This document shows, in pieces, positions 8,663 through 18,032 of a stretch of 37,754 bases of DNA. Source of the DNA: Marinovum sp. (GTDB lineage: Bacteria; Pseudomonadota; Alphaproteobacteria; Rhodobacterales; Rhodobacteraceae); the NCBI GenBank assembly GCA_022447495.1, contig JAKVBH010000036.1, forward strand, positions 1 through 37,754, written 5' to 3'. The notes below the pieces were generated by a model, which worked only from the letters and a program-made list of their open reading frames with translations, had not been told where the DNA came from and did not search any database. Each line of letters begins with the position of its first letter. The stretch's first letter is position 1. A program made the translations under genes and the position numbers.

Positions 8663-8679
8663 TTAGGGCTTCTAATTGG

Positions 8680-8756
<77 letters not shown>

Positions 8757-8783
8757 ATAATATCTGTTGAGAAACAGATGCTT

Positions 8784-8811
8784 AAAGACCGCCTCTGGGC
8801 GGTCTTTTGCT
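8784..8811 (+). terminator. Rho-independent terminator after tRNA-fMet
   Basis: AAAGACCGCC (8784-8793), loop TCTG and GGCGGTCTTT (8798-8807) form a perfect 10-bp stem. The T-rich tail TTTTGCTTTT follows. A smaller hairpin, ATCTGTT/AACAGAT (8762-8779), lies between it and the tRNA. Confidence 0.92.
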
Positions 8812-9032
8812 TTTGACTGATAGGTGTGGAAGCGCGAAAATTGTAATTATTGATGTGTCACCGGCGCAACTGGCTAGAATTGTCGATTCGGCCCAAAGCC
8901 GCGCTTGGCCCTATGACCAAATTGCTGCGCTGCGGCTCGCAAAAAGCGGACATTCATCTTGGTTAGCTTTCCAAGTCTGGAGTAGTCCTCTGAAACTGGT
9001 CCATCGACTGGGATAGATTGTCCCGCAAATTG
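8812..9032 (+). other. Intergenic stretch without a supported gene
   Basis: The 221 bases between the tRNA terminator and the IS3 remnant show no gene I can support. A 69-codon open frame (8807-9016) begins inside the terminator and matches nothing I recognise. The stretch may hold more IS3 debris too diverged to read. Confidence 0.3.
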
Positions 9033-9183
9033 GAGGGTCAGCGCTACCAAGGGAAACTACAAAATCTCAACCTGGCCGATGTCTACTTTGGGCGCCAACA
9101 GTCCACCCTCGAACAATGATAAAAGGTTCAAGCAAAGGATCATCGACACGCCACGCTTGCGTCACTGCACATCCGCCGCATAA
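9033..9183 (+). pseudogene. IS3 family transposase (OrfB) C-terminal remnant
   Basis: Translation from 9033 gives EGQRYQGKLQNLNLADVYFGR, close to the RYHESL..NLTPADVYFGR end of IS3-family transposases. It runs into TGA TAA at 9117-9122. The rest continues in another frame as IIDTPRLRHCTSAA with a TAA at 9181-9183, matching the usual KTI.TRRLHH...AA ending. At least one frameshift has therefore occurred. Downstream, the MSQTLS-like context and CCCCAAAATCC...GACGGACA up to about 9257 resemble an IS3 terminal repeat. Everything upstream of the C-terminus is missing or unrecognisable. The remnant lies directly upstream of the RND efflux operon. Confidence 0.75.
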
Positions 9184-9321
9184 TCTAAACAATCACATGA
9201 GCCAAACCCTCTCTTAGATCAGATCAGCATTTGCCCCAAAATCCTTGTCGACGGACAAGAGCTTACCAACGAAGCAACCAAGTGACAGGACATCTCGCTG
9301 TGCTCCAGAAGGACTGAATGT

Positions 9322-10533
9322 ATGACAAATGACTCCAATCTGGCGGACAGCGCCGATGCCGACACGTTAGGTTCAAAACCATCACAGTCATCTTCATCGC
9401 AGGCTCTTGACATCGAACAAAACCAAGAGCCTGAAACTCAGCGCCTGACGTTTAAGTCTGACAAAGGTGCGTCACGCTCAACCTGGATCGCGGCGATATT
9501 GGTCATTGCCATTGTGGGCTGGATGGGCAGTGGTTTCTTTATCCCGTCGGAGCAAGCAGAGGTCGTTCAGACACGGCAGGACCCCAAACCTGTTGCAGTT
9601 GCTGTGACAACCTCGGTGGCCGAGACAGTTACCCAATTCTATCAAGCTGAGGGACAAGCGCTTCCTGATCGTGACACAGCTTTGCGGGCTGAAGCGTCCG
9701 GAGACGTGGCCGAAGTGCTCGTGACCAAAGGACAGGACGTGTCCGCAGGTGATATTATCGCTCGCTTTGATACAGCCTCCAATGACGCCGACGCCACACG
9801 TGCTGGGGAAGAATTGATCCGTGCTCAGCGAGAGTTCGACAATGCCAAGCAACTCTTGGAACGAGGGGTGGCCACGCAAGATCGTTTGACGCAAGCAAGG
9901 GCGACCCTGGCGACAGCACAAGCGCAGGTCATTGCAGCTCAGCAAGCCGCTGAGGCATTGACCATCACAGCACCGTTTGGCGGGCGTATTGAGACGCTCG
10001 ACATTGATGAAGGCGAATATGTATCAGCGGGAACCGATGTCGGGCGCCTCGTTGATATTACGCCACTGACGGTCGCCATCCAGGTCCCACAACAGTCGTT
10101 GACCAGACTTGCCGTTGGCCAACCCGCTAAAGTGCGTTTTATTACGGGTGAAGAACGCGCAGGAACAGTCACCTTTGTCGGCACGTCGGCCGCCACAGAG
10201 ACCCGAACCTTCCTTGCCGAGATTGAAGTTGCCAACGAAGATAGTGCCATCCCTGCAGGGATTTCCGCTGAGATTGTCATCCCAACGGGTGAGGCAACTG
10301 CGCATTTTCTGTCTCCTTCAATCGTCTCCCTGGATACCGAAGGGAACCTAGGCGTGAAGACAGTCGATGCTGATGATGTCGTGGCCTTCTACGCGATACA
10401 GGTGGTCAAAGCGCAGATCGACGGCATCTGGGTAACGGGCCTGCCGGAAACCGCCGACATCATCACAGTAGGACAAGGCTTTGTGAATATCGGTGAAGCC
10501 GTGGCACCCAGCTATCAGGAGTCCGCGGAATGA
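9322..10533 (+). CDS. RND efflux periplasmic adaptor (membrane fusion) subunit
   Basis: This 403-residue HlyD/AcrA-family adaptor links an inner-membrane RND pump to an outer-membrane channel. It has a long Ser/Asp/Glu-rich cytoplasmic N-terminus (about 1-50), one membrane anchor (about 54-74), and a periplasmic part. The first lipoyl half is ALRAEASGDVAEVLVTKGQDVSAGDIIARFD, followed by a helical hairpin rich in Ala/Gln (about 155-215), and the second lipoyl half is ITAPFGGRIETLDIDEGEYVSAG. Beta-barrel and membrane-proximal segments follow. AGAAGGA lies 8 bases before the ATG. The stop overlaps the pump ATG by four bases, so the two are cotranslated. No outer-membrane channel gene or regulator is adjacent, so the substrate cannot be read from context. 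Confidence 0.93.
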   Translation: MTNDSNLADSADADTLGSKPSQSSSSQALDIEQNQEPETQRLTFKSDKGASRSTWIAAILVIAIVGWMGSGFFIPSEQAEVVQTRQDPKPVAVAVTTSVAETVTQFYQAEGQALPDRDTALRAEASGDVAEVLVTKGQDVSAGDIIARFDTASNDADATRAGEELIRAQREFDNAKQLLERGVATQDRLTQARATLATAQAQVIAAQQAAEALTITAPFGGRIETLDIDEGEYVSAGTDVGRLVDITPLTVAIQVPQQSLTRLAVGQPAKVRFITGEERAGTVTFVGTSAATETRTFLAEIEVANEDSAIPAGISAEIVIPTGEATAHFLSPSIVSLDTEGNLGVKTVDADDVVAFYAIQVVKAQIDGIWVTGLPETADIITVGQGFVNIGEAVAPSYQESAE

Positions 10534-13500
10534 ACGCTATTATCGACGCCGCATTCTCCCGTTCACGGGTTGTTGTCATGGCGCTGGTCATGATCCTGAC
10601 CGTCGGCGTATTCGCGTACAGCTCGATACCCAAGGAATCCAACCCTGAGGTGCCTCTGCCGCTGTTCTACGTCTCTACGGGGCTCGATGGGATCAGCCCC
10701 GATGATGCGGAACGCCTGCTGCTAGAGCCAATGGAAGCCGAGTTTGGGTCCATCGAAGGTCTCGACAGTATGAAGTCAGACGCCACGGAAGGCTTCACCA
10801 GCATCCAGTTGGAGTTCACACCTGGTGGCGACAATGATGAGGCTCTTGATAAGGTTCGCGAAGCTGCTGATCGGGCGCAAAGCGATCTGCCCGAAGACGC
10901 CCGCGATATAAAAATAACTGAGATCAATACGGCCCTGTTCCCGATCATCACGACGATCCTGTCAGGCCCCTTGCCAGAGCGGTCGCTGAATGCTCTGGCT
11001 GAACAGCTTCAAGAAGAAATTGAAGGATTGGAAGGTGTCCTGGAGGCTGAGATTGGAGGACAGCGATTTGAATTTCTTGAAGTTCTGATCGATCCTACGG
11101 TGTTCCAGACCTACAATCTGTCGTTCGATGAACTCATCGGCCAGATTCAACGCAACAACCGTCTGATTGCCGCGGGCGCGATTGAAACAGGTTCAGGTCG
11201 GATTGTCCTGAAGGTGCCCGGTTTGATCGAAGACCTCGAAGACGTGATGTCAATGCCTGTCAAAGTGCGGGGCAATGCTGTCGTCACCTTTGGTGATGTC
11301 GCCACGATTAGGCGCACGTTTGAGGACCCCAACTCGTTCGCTCGCATCAACAGTCAACCCGCTTTGGCACTAGAAGTCACAAAACGATCTGGTGCGAACA
11401 TCATTGAAACCGTGGCCGAAGTGAAGGCTCTGGTCGAGGAACTTCGGCTCGATTGGCCTGACAGTGTCGAAGTGACCTACCTGCAAGATCAATCTAAGCA
11501 GGTCAAAGACATGCTGAGCGATTTGGAGGCCAACGTCATCGCGGCCGTGATCCTCGTTATGATTGTCATTGTTCTGGCTCTGGGGTTACGTTCTGCCGTC
11601 TTGGTGGGACTTGCCATTCCTGGCGCATTCTTGGCGGGTGTCATCGCGCTCTGGTCGATGGGCTACACCATGAACATCGTTGTCCTATTCTCATTGATTC
11701 TGGTGGTTGGGATGCTGGTGGACGGCGCAATCGTCACTACCGAATTGGCCGACCGTAAACTCCAAGAAGGCGCCCCGACCCGCGAAGCTTTTGCATTCGC
11801 GGCCAAACGGATGGCATGGCCAATCATCGCGTCCACTGCGACAACGCTCAGCGTCTTCTTCCCCCTTTTATTCTGGTCCGGGATGGTGGGGGAGTTCATG
11901 AAGTTTCTGCCGATCACTGTGATCCTGACGCTGTTCGCATCGCTCTTCATGGCTTTGATCTTTATCCCTGTGGTGGGCGGGCTTATCGGCAAACGGCAAC
12001 CGCAATCCGCCAATGCCAAGGCCGCGCTTCACGCAGCCGAGTTTGGTGACCCACGTGGTATGAGTGGTCTGACCGGGGCGTATGTCCGAGTGCTGGAATG
12101 GGCGATCACACGCCCAGCTGCGACTTTGCTCTTGGCGGTCGCCTTGCTGCTTGGCGGTTTTGGAGCCTATGGCCAAGTCGGAAAAGGTGTCACCTTTTTC
12201 CCGTCGGTCGAACCTGACTTTATGCAAGTGCAAGTTCGTGCTAGGGATAATTTCTCCATATTTGAACGGGATGCCTTGGTGCGGGCTGTTGAGGATCGCG
12301 TCCTAGGCTATGATGAAATTGCAAGTGTCTATGCCCGCTCAATGATGTCAGCAGGCCAAGGCGATGAGGAAACCATCGGCACCCTGCAACTCGAACTAAC
12401 CCAATGGGACACTCGCCGCACCGCCGCGGAGATAGGCGTAGATATACGTGAAAGCGTGGCCGACATTGCAGGTATTGATGTGCAGGTCCAAACCGAAAGC
12501 GGCGGCCCGACGGCTGGCAAGCCCGTTAACCTTCAGATCACCGCTAGAAATCCAGATGCGCAAGTTGAGGCGGTGCAGCAAATACGCGATATCATGGATG
12601 ATATTGGTGGTTTCACAGATATCACAGACACACGGCCGGTGCCTGGCGTTGAGGTATCGATCCTTGTGAACCGCGCCGAAGCCGCACGTTTCGGGGCTGA
12701 TGTCAGCCTGCTGGGCCAAGCGGTTCAACTGCTGACACAAGGCATCACAGTGGCCGACTACCGCCCTGATGATGTGGATGGATCGCTGGACATCAGAGTG
12801 CGTTTCCCCCGTGAAGAAAGGTCCTTGGCCGAACTGGGTAGCCTCCGTGTGCCGACATCAGCAGGGCTGGTTCCGATCTCCAATTTCGTCACCTTCGCAC
12901 CGTCCGAGCGCACAGGCATCATCCGCCGCATTGATGAGAAAAGAGTGACCACGATTGAAGCGAACGTCGCACCAGATGTTCTGGTTAATGATCAGGTCAT
13001 CGCCCTGACAGCTGCGTTGAACGAAGCTGATCTTCCCGAAGGAGTGGACTTCAACTTCGCAGGTGAGGCAGAGGACCAGCAGGAAAGCATGGTCTTCCTG
13101 ATCGGAGCTTTTATTGCGGCCATCCTTCTGATGTTTGTGATCCTGGTCCTTCAGTTCAACAACTTCTACCAAGCGTTTGTGGTGATGAGCGCAATCATCT
13201 TTTCCATCGGGGGTGTATTGTTTGGCCTCATCGTCACGGGGCGCCCATTCGGTATCGTCATGGGGGGCATCGGTGTGATTGCCCTGGCGGGCATCGTGGT
13301 GAACAACAACATCGTTTTGATCGACACCTACAACGATTTGAAGCGATCAGGTCAATCTCCCCTGGAGGCCGCCCTTCGAACAGGGGCACAACGTCTGCGA
13401 CCTGTCATCCTTACGTCTGTGACAACGGCCCTGGGCCTTATGCCGATGGTGATCGGGTTGAACCTGAACTTCTTCACCCGCGAGATTGTCTACGGCGCAC

Positions 13501-13652
13501 CATCCACACAGTGGTGGACCGAACTGTCGTCGGCCATCGCCGGCGGCTTGGTCATCGCAACTGTCCTTACGTTGGTGGTAACTCCGGCGATGTTGATGCT
13601 GGGTGAGAAACGGGCGAAGCGAATGGTCGTCGACCTCCTACCAGCTCAATAA
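10530..13652 (+). CDS. RND family efflux transporter, AcrB/MMPL-like inner membrane pump
   Basis: The 1040-residue length and duplicated layout are normal for this superfamily: TM1, a large periplasmic loop, TM2-6 (from about 335), TM7 (about 535), a second loop and TM8-12 (from about 850). It exports substrates by proton antiport. The start YSSIPKESNPEVPLPLFYVST is typical (SIPKE.NPE). In TM4 the proton-relay pair is Asp-Gly (VDGAIVTTE, Asp398) rather than Asp-Asp. In TM10 the Lys of AcrB is replaced by Asn (GIVVNNNIVLIDTYND). Both differences occur in RND branches outside the classic multidrug HAE-1 group, so a multidrug role should not be assumed. It is coupled to the adaptor by an ATGA overlap. 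Confidence 0.93.
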   Translation: MNAIIDAAFSRSRVVVMALVMILTVGVFAYSSIPKESNPEVPLPLFYVSTGLDGISPDDAERLLLEPMEAEFGSIEGLDSMKSDATEGFTSIQLEFTPGGDNDEALDKVREAADRAQSDLPEDARDIKITEINTALFPIITTILSGPLPERSLNALAEQLQEEIEGLEGVLEAEIGGQRFEFLEVLIDPTVFQTYNLSFDELIGQIQRNNRLIAAGAIETGSGRIVLKVPGLIEDLEDVMSMPVKVRGNAVVTFGDVATIRRTFEDPNSFARINSQPALALEVTKRSGANIIETVAEVKALVEELRLDWPDSVEVTYLQDQSKQVKDMLSDLEANVIAAVILVMIVIVLALGLRSAVLVGLAIPGAFLAGVIALWSMGYTMNIVVLFSLILVVGMLVDGAIVTTELADRKLQEGAPTREAFAFAAKRMAWPIIASTATTLSVFFPLLFWSGMVGEFMKFLPITVILTLFASLFMALIFIPVVGGLIGKRQPQSANAKAALHAAEFGDPRGMSGLTGAYVRVLEWAITRPAATLLLAVALLLGGFGAYGQVGKGVTFFPSVEPDFMQVQVRARDNFSIFERDALVRAVEDRVLGYDEIASVYARSMMSAGQGDEETIGTLQLELTQWDTRRTAAEIGVDIRESVADIAGIDVQVQTESGGPTAGKPVNLQITARNPDAQVEAVQQIRDIMDDIGGFTDITDTRPVPGVEVSILVNRAEAARFGADVSLLGQAVQLLTQGITVADYRPDDVDGSLDIRVRFPREERSLAELGSLRVPTSAGLVPISNFVTFAPSERTGIIRRIDEKRVTTIEANVAPDVLVNDQVIALTAALNEADLPEGVDFNFAGEAEDQQESMVFLIGAFIAAILLMFVILVLQFNNFYQAFVVMSAIIFSIGGVLFGLIVTGRPFGIVMGGIGVIALAGIVVNNNIVLIDTYNDLKRSGQSPLEAALRTGAQRLRPVILTSVTTALGLMPMVIGLNLNFFTREIVYGAPSTQWWTELSSAIAGGLVIATVLTLVVTPAMLMLGEKRAKRMVVDLLPAQ

Positions 13653-13882
13653 CTGCCTGATTGCAGTTGTTGCACCGTGTCATTCATCTTCGGCTGGTTA
13701 TGAATAGGACTGGTGCAATGACGGCGATATCTGGCCTGCTATCGTCCAGGTGGAAAGCGTTCGTGTCTAGCCCCCAGATTCAGCACCACTGATTTTGAAA
13801 GCATTAATATAGTGTCTGGCATAGGCGAGCGCATGTTTTGATCACACTCTGGGGAGAGGGCTTGGCGCCTTTGCAGAACCTT
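13653..13882. other. Convergent intergenic region with hairpins
   Basis: The RND and mtlK genes end facing each other across 230 bases with no supported gene. A small hairpin, AACTGC/GCAGTT (13651-13668), overlaps the RND stop. A larger composite dyad follows at 13670-13718: TTGCACC/GGTGCAA outside, ATTCAT/ATGAAT (13682-13687 and 13700-13705) inside. Neither has a clear T-run; they may act as a bidirectional transcription stop. Confidence 0.4.
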
Positions 13883-15376
13883 TTATGCATCATTCAAATA
13901 GGCACGAAGAGTGTGATCCACACCGTGGTTTTTGAGACTGTTGAACCAGTGCTCGAAGCGCGAGCAAAAGGCAGCGTCTTCCGAAATCTCGCCGTAGATT
14001 TGTTGCTGTTCCAGCCAACTTATGGGCCGGTCCTTGGCAGTGGTCGCGCAGGCGTTGAGCTCGTCCCAGATGGGATCGTTCGCTTCGATGACGCTTTGGT
14101 CCTCACGCACGCCAATGCACATCCAGGCCCAGAGCGCCTGGCTCAACGCTAGTCCACTCAAAGGTGTGTCTCCAAAGATTGCGTCCCTGATAATTGGGAG
14201 AACGGCGCCAGTGTGTCGTGATGAGCCGTCGAATGCCACACGTCGCACCGTGTCGCGGATGGCTGGGTTGGCAAATCTTTTGCTGATCAACGAAACATAG
14301 TCAGCCGGCGTCATACCTGGAACATCGCGGACATGCGGCACGACCTCTTCCAAACACACCTTGCGAAACATGCCCTCGATGAGGGGATGCGCCATGCTTT
14401 CGGCGATTGTGGAGAGGCCCAATATCTCTGCAGGGTTCGCCACCATTTGGTGCCCCCCGTTGAGAATACGCAGCTTCATCGCTTCGAAATCGTGCACGCG
14501 GTCAGAGAAGATGGCACCGACACTTTCCCAAGGCGGACGGCCCGCGCAGAAATTGTCTTCGATCACCCATTGGCGGAAGTTTTCATGGGTGACGGGCGCG
14601 CGGTCAGCGATGCCGAGCTCTTCGCTCAAAGCCAACTCATCGTGGCCCGTGGTTGGCACGATGCAATCGACCATCGAGTTGGGAAAGCTGACGTGTTCGG
14701 TGATCCACCACGCAAGATCAGGATCCGCCAATTCGGCCAAACCCACCACGACCGAGCGCAGTATATCGCCATTGCCCGGAAGGTTGTCACAGCTTTGGCA
14801 GGTGAAAGGACTTGTTCCATTGGCTCGTCGCGCTTTAAGTGCTGCGACCATGGCACCAAACGCCGTACGCGGCGTGATCAGGCTGCCTGCGTCATGCACG
14901 ATGTCGGGAGCAGCCGGGTCGAACGTCTTTGTGGCTGGGTCTAGGAAGTAGCCGCCTTCGGTCACGGTCAGCGAGACAATCCGTATTTTAGGATCTGACA
15001 TGCAAGCGATCAGGGGGGCGTGCCCCTCTTCGATCGGTAGATAGTCGATCATCGAACCAATGATTTCGGCGGATGTGCCAGAGGGATCAAGTTCGATCAG
15101 AGTTGTCAGAAAATCCTGCTGTGCGAGGCGCTGTTTTTGCGGTGTATCTTCGGCGCGAACGCTGGCTCCGATGATGGCCCAATCCAAGGCTTGGCCCTTT
15201 TGCATGAGCCGATGCACGTACCATGCTTGGTGCGCGCGGTGAAAATTGCCCAAGCCGATGTGCACGATACCCGGAGACAACGCGCTGCGGTCATAGGTCG
15301 GCCGCTCAATGTCATTTGGTATTTCGGAGAGCGTCGCATCGCTGAGCGGAATGGGGGCTAGGTCTTGGTCTCTCAT
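13883..15376 (-). CDS. mtlK: Mannitol 2-dehydrogenase (polyol dehydrogenase, long-chain family)
   Basis: The enzyme oxidises D-mannitol to D-fructose with NAD in the cytoplasm; related family members also take arabinitol. The N-terminal Rossmann domain shows GIVHIGLGNFHRAHQAW (about 33-49) and later LTVTEGGYF. The C-terminal catalytic domain carries the family signature KLRILNGGHQ with the Lys, Asn and His of the KxxxxNxxH motif. The length of about 497 residues fits the mannitol dehydrogenase family. The ATG at 15376 forms a TGATG overlap with the stop of smoS, so it is preferred over an ATG 12 bases upstream (15388), which lies inside smoS. It is the last visible gene of the polyol operon; no fructokinase follows. 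Confidence 0.9.
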   Translation of the reverse strand: MRDQDLAPIPLSDATLSEIPNDIERPTYDRSALSPGIVHIGLGNFHRAHQAWYVHRLMQKGQALDWAIIGASVRAEDTPQKQRLAQQDFLTTLIELDPSGTSAEIIGSMIDYLPIEEGHAPLIACMSDPKIRIVSLTVTEGGYFLDPATKTFDPAAPDIVHDAGSLITPRTAFGAMVAALKARRANGTSPFTCQSCDNLPGNGDILRSVVVGLAELADPDLAWWITEHVSFPNSMVDCIVPTTGHDELALSEELGIADRAPVTHENFRQWVIEDNFCAGRPPWESVGAIFSDRVHDFEAMKLRILNGGHQMVANPAEILGLSTIAESMAHPLIEGMFRKVCLEEVVPHVRDVPGMTPADYVSLISKRFANPAIRDTVRRVAFDGSSRHTGAVLPIIRDAIFGDTPLSGLALSQALWAWMCIGVREDQSVIEANDPIWDELNACATTAKDRPISWLEQQQIYGEISEDAAFCSRFEHWFNSLKNHGVDHTLRAYLNDA

Positions 15377-16143
15377 CAGCTCATCCATTGGCCCCCGTCT
15401 ACATTATAGGTTTGTGCCACAACGTAGTCAGACTCGTTGCTTGCAAGGAAAACGGCCATTCCGGTTAGATCTTCCGCAGTGCCCATGCGGCCATAAGGCA
15501 CGCCCGCACCGACTTCGGCTTTCTTTTGTCCAGGCGCTTTTTGCTCGTATTTGGCAAAGAAAGCGTCGACGCCATCCCAGTGTTCGCCATCCACCACGCC
15601 GGGTGAGATGGCGTTAACGTTGATGCCATGTTGGATCAGGTTCAACCCGGCGCTTTGGGTCAGGCTGATCACAGCGGCTTTGGACGCGCAATAAGTGGCG
15701 ACGAGGCTTTCGCCCCGACGCCCGGCTTGGGAGGCCATATTAATGATTTTGCCTTTGATGCCCTGGCCCACCATGTGCTTGGCCACTGCTTGCAATGTGA
15801 ACAGGGTACCGGAGACGTTGACGGAAAAGACACGATCATAGTCTGCGCGCGCGATCTCAGTGATCGGGGCGGCGGTGAAGATGGCTGCATTGTTGATAAG
15901 GATATCGATCTGATCAAAGGCCTCTACAACGCTGGCAACAGCCGTGTCGATGCTCGCTTGGTTTGTCACATCCAGTTCGACGGCAGATGCTCCGATCTCA
16001 TCCGCTGCGGCTTGCGCGCGCGCGACATCAATGTCGCCGATGGCAACGCGAGCGCCTTCGGCGATGAACCTACGCGCATAGGCGAGCCCGATGCCCCGCG
16101 CGGCCCCGGTGATCAGGGCGGATTTGCCAGCGAGCCGCGTCAT
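15376..16143 (-). CDS. smoS: Sorbitol dehydrogenase, short-chain dehydrogenase (SmoS)
   Basis: SmoS oxidises sorbitol (D-glucitol) to fructose with NAD. The 255-residue protein is a classical short-chain dehydrogenase: cofactor motif TGAARGIG (about 13-20), Asp in GDIDVARA for NAD preference, NNAA, catalytic Ser in [12 protein letters not shown], and YCASK (Tyr/Lys). Segments such as [23 protein letters not shown] and [13 protein letters not shown] closely match my recollection of Rhodobacter sphaeroides SmoS. Its ATG overlaps the stop of smoK (ATGA) and its stop overlaps mtlK, so the three are tightly coupled. SmoS and MtlK together would feed both common hexitols to fructose. Confidence 0.93.
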   Translation of the reverse strand: MTRLAGKSALITGAARGIGLAYARRFIAEGARVAIGDIDVARAQAAADEIGASAVELDVTNQASIDTAVASVVEAFDQIDILINNAAIFTAAPITEIARADYDRVFSVNVSGTLFTLQAVAKHMVGQGIKGKIINMASQAGRRGESLVATYCASKAAVISLTQSAGLNLIQHGINVNAISPGVVDGEHWDGVDAFFAKYEQKAPGQKKAEVGAGVPYGRMGTAEDLTGMAVFLASNESDYVVAQTYNVDGGQWMS

Positions 16144-17144
16144 GACACACGTAATCCCTGCGCATCGAAGCGGTGGATTTCGTCGGCACGTGGGTTGAGG
16201 TGGATCGTATCCCCATGACGCAGGGCGACATCGCCCAAAGCGCGAACCGTGAGGGTTTCGGCAAGACCGGTTCCGTTGACATGAAAGAACGTATCAGACC
16301 CCAGGCGCTCTGCCACGCCAATTGTGCCCATCCAAATACCACCATCTTCGACCACGTCGATGTGCTCGGGACGGATGCCAATGGTTTTGGCACCATGCTT
16401 TGCGGCTTCTTCGCCGTCGATGAGGTTCATTTTAGGGGAGCCAATGAAGCCGGCAACAAAGAGATTGCGCGGCGCGCTGTAAAGCTCAAGCGGGCTGCCA
16501 ACTTGTTCGATGACACCGGATTGGAGCACGACGATTTTGTCAGCCATGGTCATTGCTTCGACTTGGTCGTGCGTCACATAGATCATGGTTGTCTTCATGC
16601 GGGCGTGCATCTCGGATATCTCGATGCGCATGCCAACACGCAGCGCCGCATCCAGGTTCGAGAGCGGTTCGTCGAACAAGAAGGCCGATGGATTGCGGAC
16701 GATGGCCCGGCCAATGGCGACACGCTGACGTTGACCACCGGAAAGCTGACCGGGTTTGCGATCAAGATAGTCGACCAGGTTGAGCGACTCCGCTGCGGCC
16801 ATGATGCGCCTGTCCTGCTCCTCTTCGGACAGGCCCGCCATCCGCATGGGGAACGCGATGTTCTTGCGCACGGTCATGTGCGGGTAGAGCGCGTAGGTTT
16901 GGAACACCATCGCCAGGCCGCGTTTGGACGGCGAGACCTCGGTGACGTTTTCGCCGTCGATGCTCACTGTGCCCGATGTTGTATCCTCAAGGCCCGCGAT
17001 CAGGCGCAAGAGCGTGGATTTACCGCAGCCCGAGGGACCGACGAACACGGCAAACTCGCCATCTTCGATTGTCAGGTCCAGTGGCGGGATCACTTGTGTC
17101 TCGCCGAAGCTTTTGCTCACTTTTTCTAGAACGATCTGTCCCAT
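16140..17144 (-). CDS. smoK: Polyol ABC transporter ATP-binding protein (SmoK)
   Basis: This 334-residue ATPase of the MalK/UgpC type energises hexitol import with SmoEFG. It has Walker [10 protein letters not shown] (about 37-45), Q-loop [12 protein letters not shown], signature [14 protein letters not shown] (about 134-147), Walker [13 protein letters not shown] and switch His in [13 protein letters not shown]-terminal OB-type regulatory domain (TOBE, about 240-334, with [10 protein letters not shown]) completes the MalK pattern. AAGGAAAA lies just before the ATG. It follows smoG after about 50 bases and overlaps smoS by four. Confidence 0.93.
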   Translation of the reverse strand: MGQIVLEKVSKSFGETQVIPPLDLTIEDGEFAVFVGPSGCGKSTLLRLIAGLEDTTSGTVSIDGENVTEVSPSKRGLAMVFQTYALYPHMTVRKNIAFPMRMAGLSEEEQDRRIMAAAESLNLVDYLDRKPGQLSGGQRQRVAIGRAIVRNPSAFLFDEPLSNLDAALRVGMRIEISEMHARMKTTMIYVTHDQVEAMTMADKIVVLQSGVIEQVGSPLELYSAPRNLFVAGFIGSPKMNLIDGEEAAKHGAKTIGIRPEHIDVVEDGGIWMGTIGVAERLGSDTFFHVNGTGLAETLTVRALGDVALRHGDTIHLNPRADEIHRFDAQGLRVS

Positions 17145-17193
17145 GAACTTTTCCTTTTTGCGCTACCGCTTCGCTACTTGAGCGCGGAAGGTT

Positions 17194-18027
17194 TTACTTA
17201 ACCGCCCCAAAGGTGAGGCCTTGGACCAATTGTTTTTGACAGAACCAACCAAGCACCACGATGGGGCCAACGGCGGCGGCGGAGACCGCTGACAGACGAC
17301 CGAAGAAGAGACCTTCTGGTGCGCGGTTGCCTTCGATCAACTTTGAGAGTGTGGCCGCATCGGTCGTGGTGAGCCGAACGGTCCAATAGGCCTCGTTCCA
17401 GCAGAAGATGAAGCACAACAGTGCCGTGGATGCGATGCCACCCCAAGCCAGCGGGATCAGGATTTCCTTGATCTCGCCCCAGGTGTTCACGCCGTCCATC
17501 TGACCCGCTTCGATGATCTCTTTTGGGATCTCTTTGAAGTAAGTGAAGAGCATCCAGATCACGATAGGTAGGTTGATGAGCATCAGCACCACGATGATCA
17601 TGAAGTGCGTGTCGAAGAGCCCCAGGCTCTTGGTCAGAAACGTCATCGGATACAGCACCGCCGCCGCAGGCAACATCTTGGTCGACAACATCCACATCAG
17701 CACGTCTTTGGTGGCACGGCTGGGGTTGAAGGCCATGGCGTAGGCACATGGAATACCCACGGCGAGCGCGAAGATTGTGGCAAAGACCGACGTGATGATG
17801 GAGTTGGTGGCAAATCGCCAGTAGTCGTAGTTCTCGGTCATGTTGAGATAGTTCTCGAGCGTTGGCGTGAAGAAGAGCAGGTGCTCCGGCTTCACCGCGT
17901 CTGCGTCGGTCTTAAAGCTGGTCAGAACCAACCAAAAGATTGGGTAGAAGAAGAGCAGTCCGACAATCCAGGCCAGCGTAGCGCGGCGGATGCGTCTGGT
18001 CTTGGAAGATTGTGCAACAATTGCCAC
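17194..18027 (-). CDS. smoG: Polyol ABC transporter permease (SmoG)
   Basis: The 277-residue inner-membrane permease is of the MalG type. It has about six membrane segments, beginning with TLAWIVGLLFFYPIFWLVLTS-like residues 17-37. The cytoplasmic EAA loop EAGQMDGVNTWGEIKEILIP (about 180-199) contacts the ATPase. The start is GTG at 18027, preceded by GGAG inside the end of smoF; only five bases separate the two genes. It pairs with SmoF to form the channel for hexitols delivered by SmoE. Confidence 0.9.
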   Translation of the reverse strand: MAIVAQSSKTRRIRRATLAWIVGLLFFYPIFWLVLTSFKTDADAVKPEHLLFFTPTLENYLNMTENYDYWRFATNSIITSVFATIFALAVGIPCAYAMAFNPSRATKDVLMWMLSTKMLPAAAVLYPMTFLTKSLGLFDTHFMIIVVLMLINLPIVIWMLFTYFKEIPKEIIEAGQMDGVNTWGEIKEILIPLAWGGIASTALLCFIFCWNEAYWTVRLTTTDAATLSKLIEGNRAPEGLFFGRLSAVSAAAVGPIVVLGWFCQKQLVQGLTFGAVK

Positions 18028-18032
18028 AGTGT

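Noticed and set aside
8807..9016. 69-codon open frame after the tRNA terminator
   Set aside because: It begins inside the terminator T-tract and matches no family I know.
14333..14951. Two overlapping ~200-codon frames antisense to mtlK
   Set aside because: They lie wholly inside a canonical mannitol dehydrogenase gene on the other strand.
16173..17129. 318-codon frame antisense to smoK
   Set aside because: smoK is a clear ABC ATPase; the antisense frame is a by-product of its codon pattern and has no domain.
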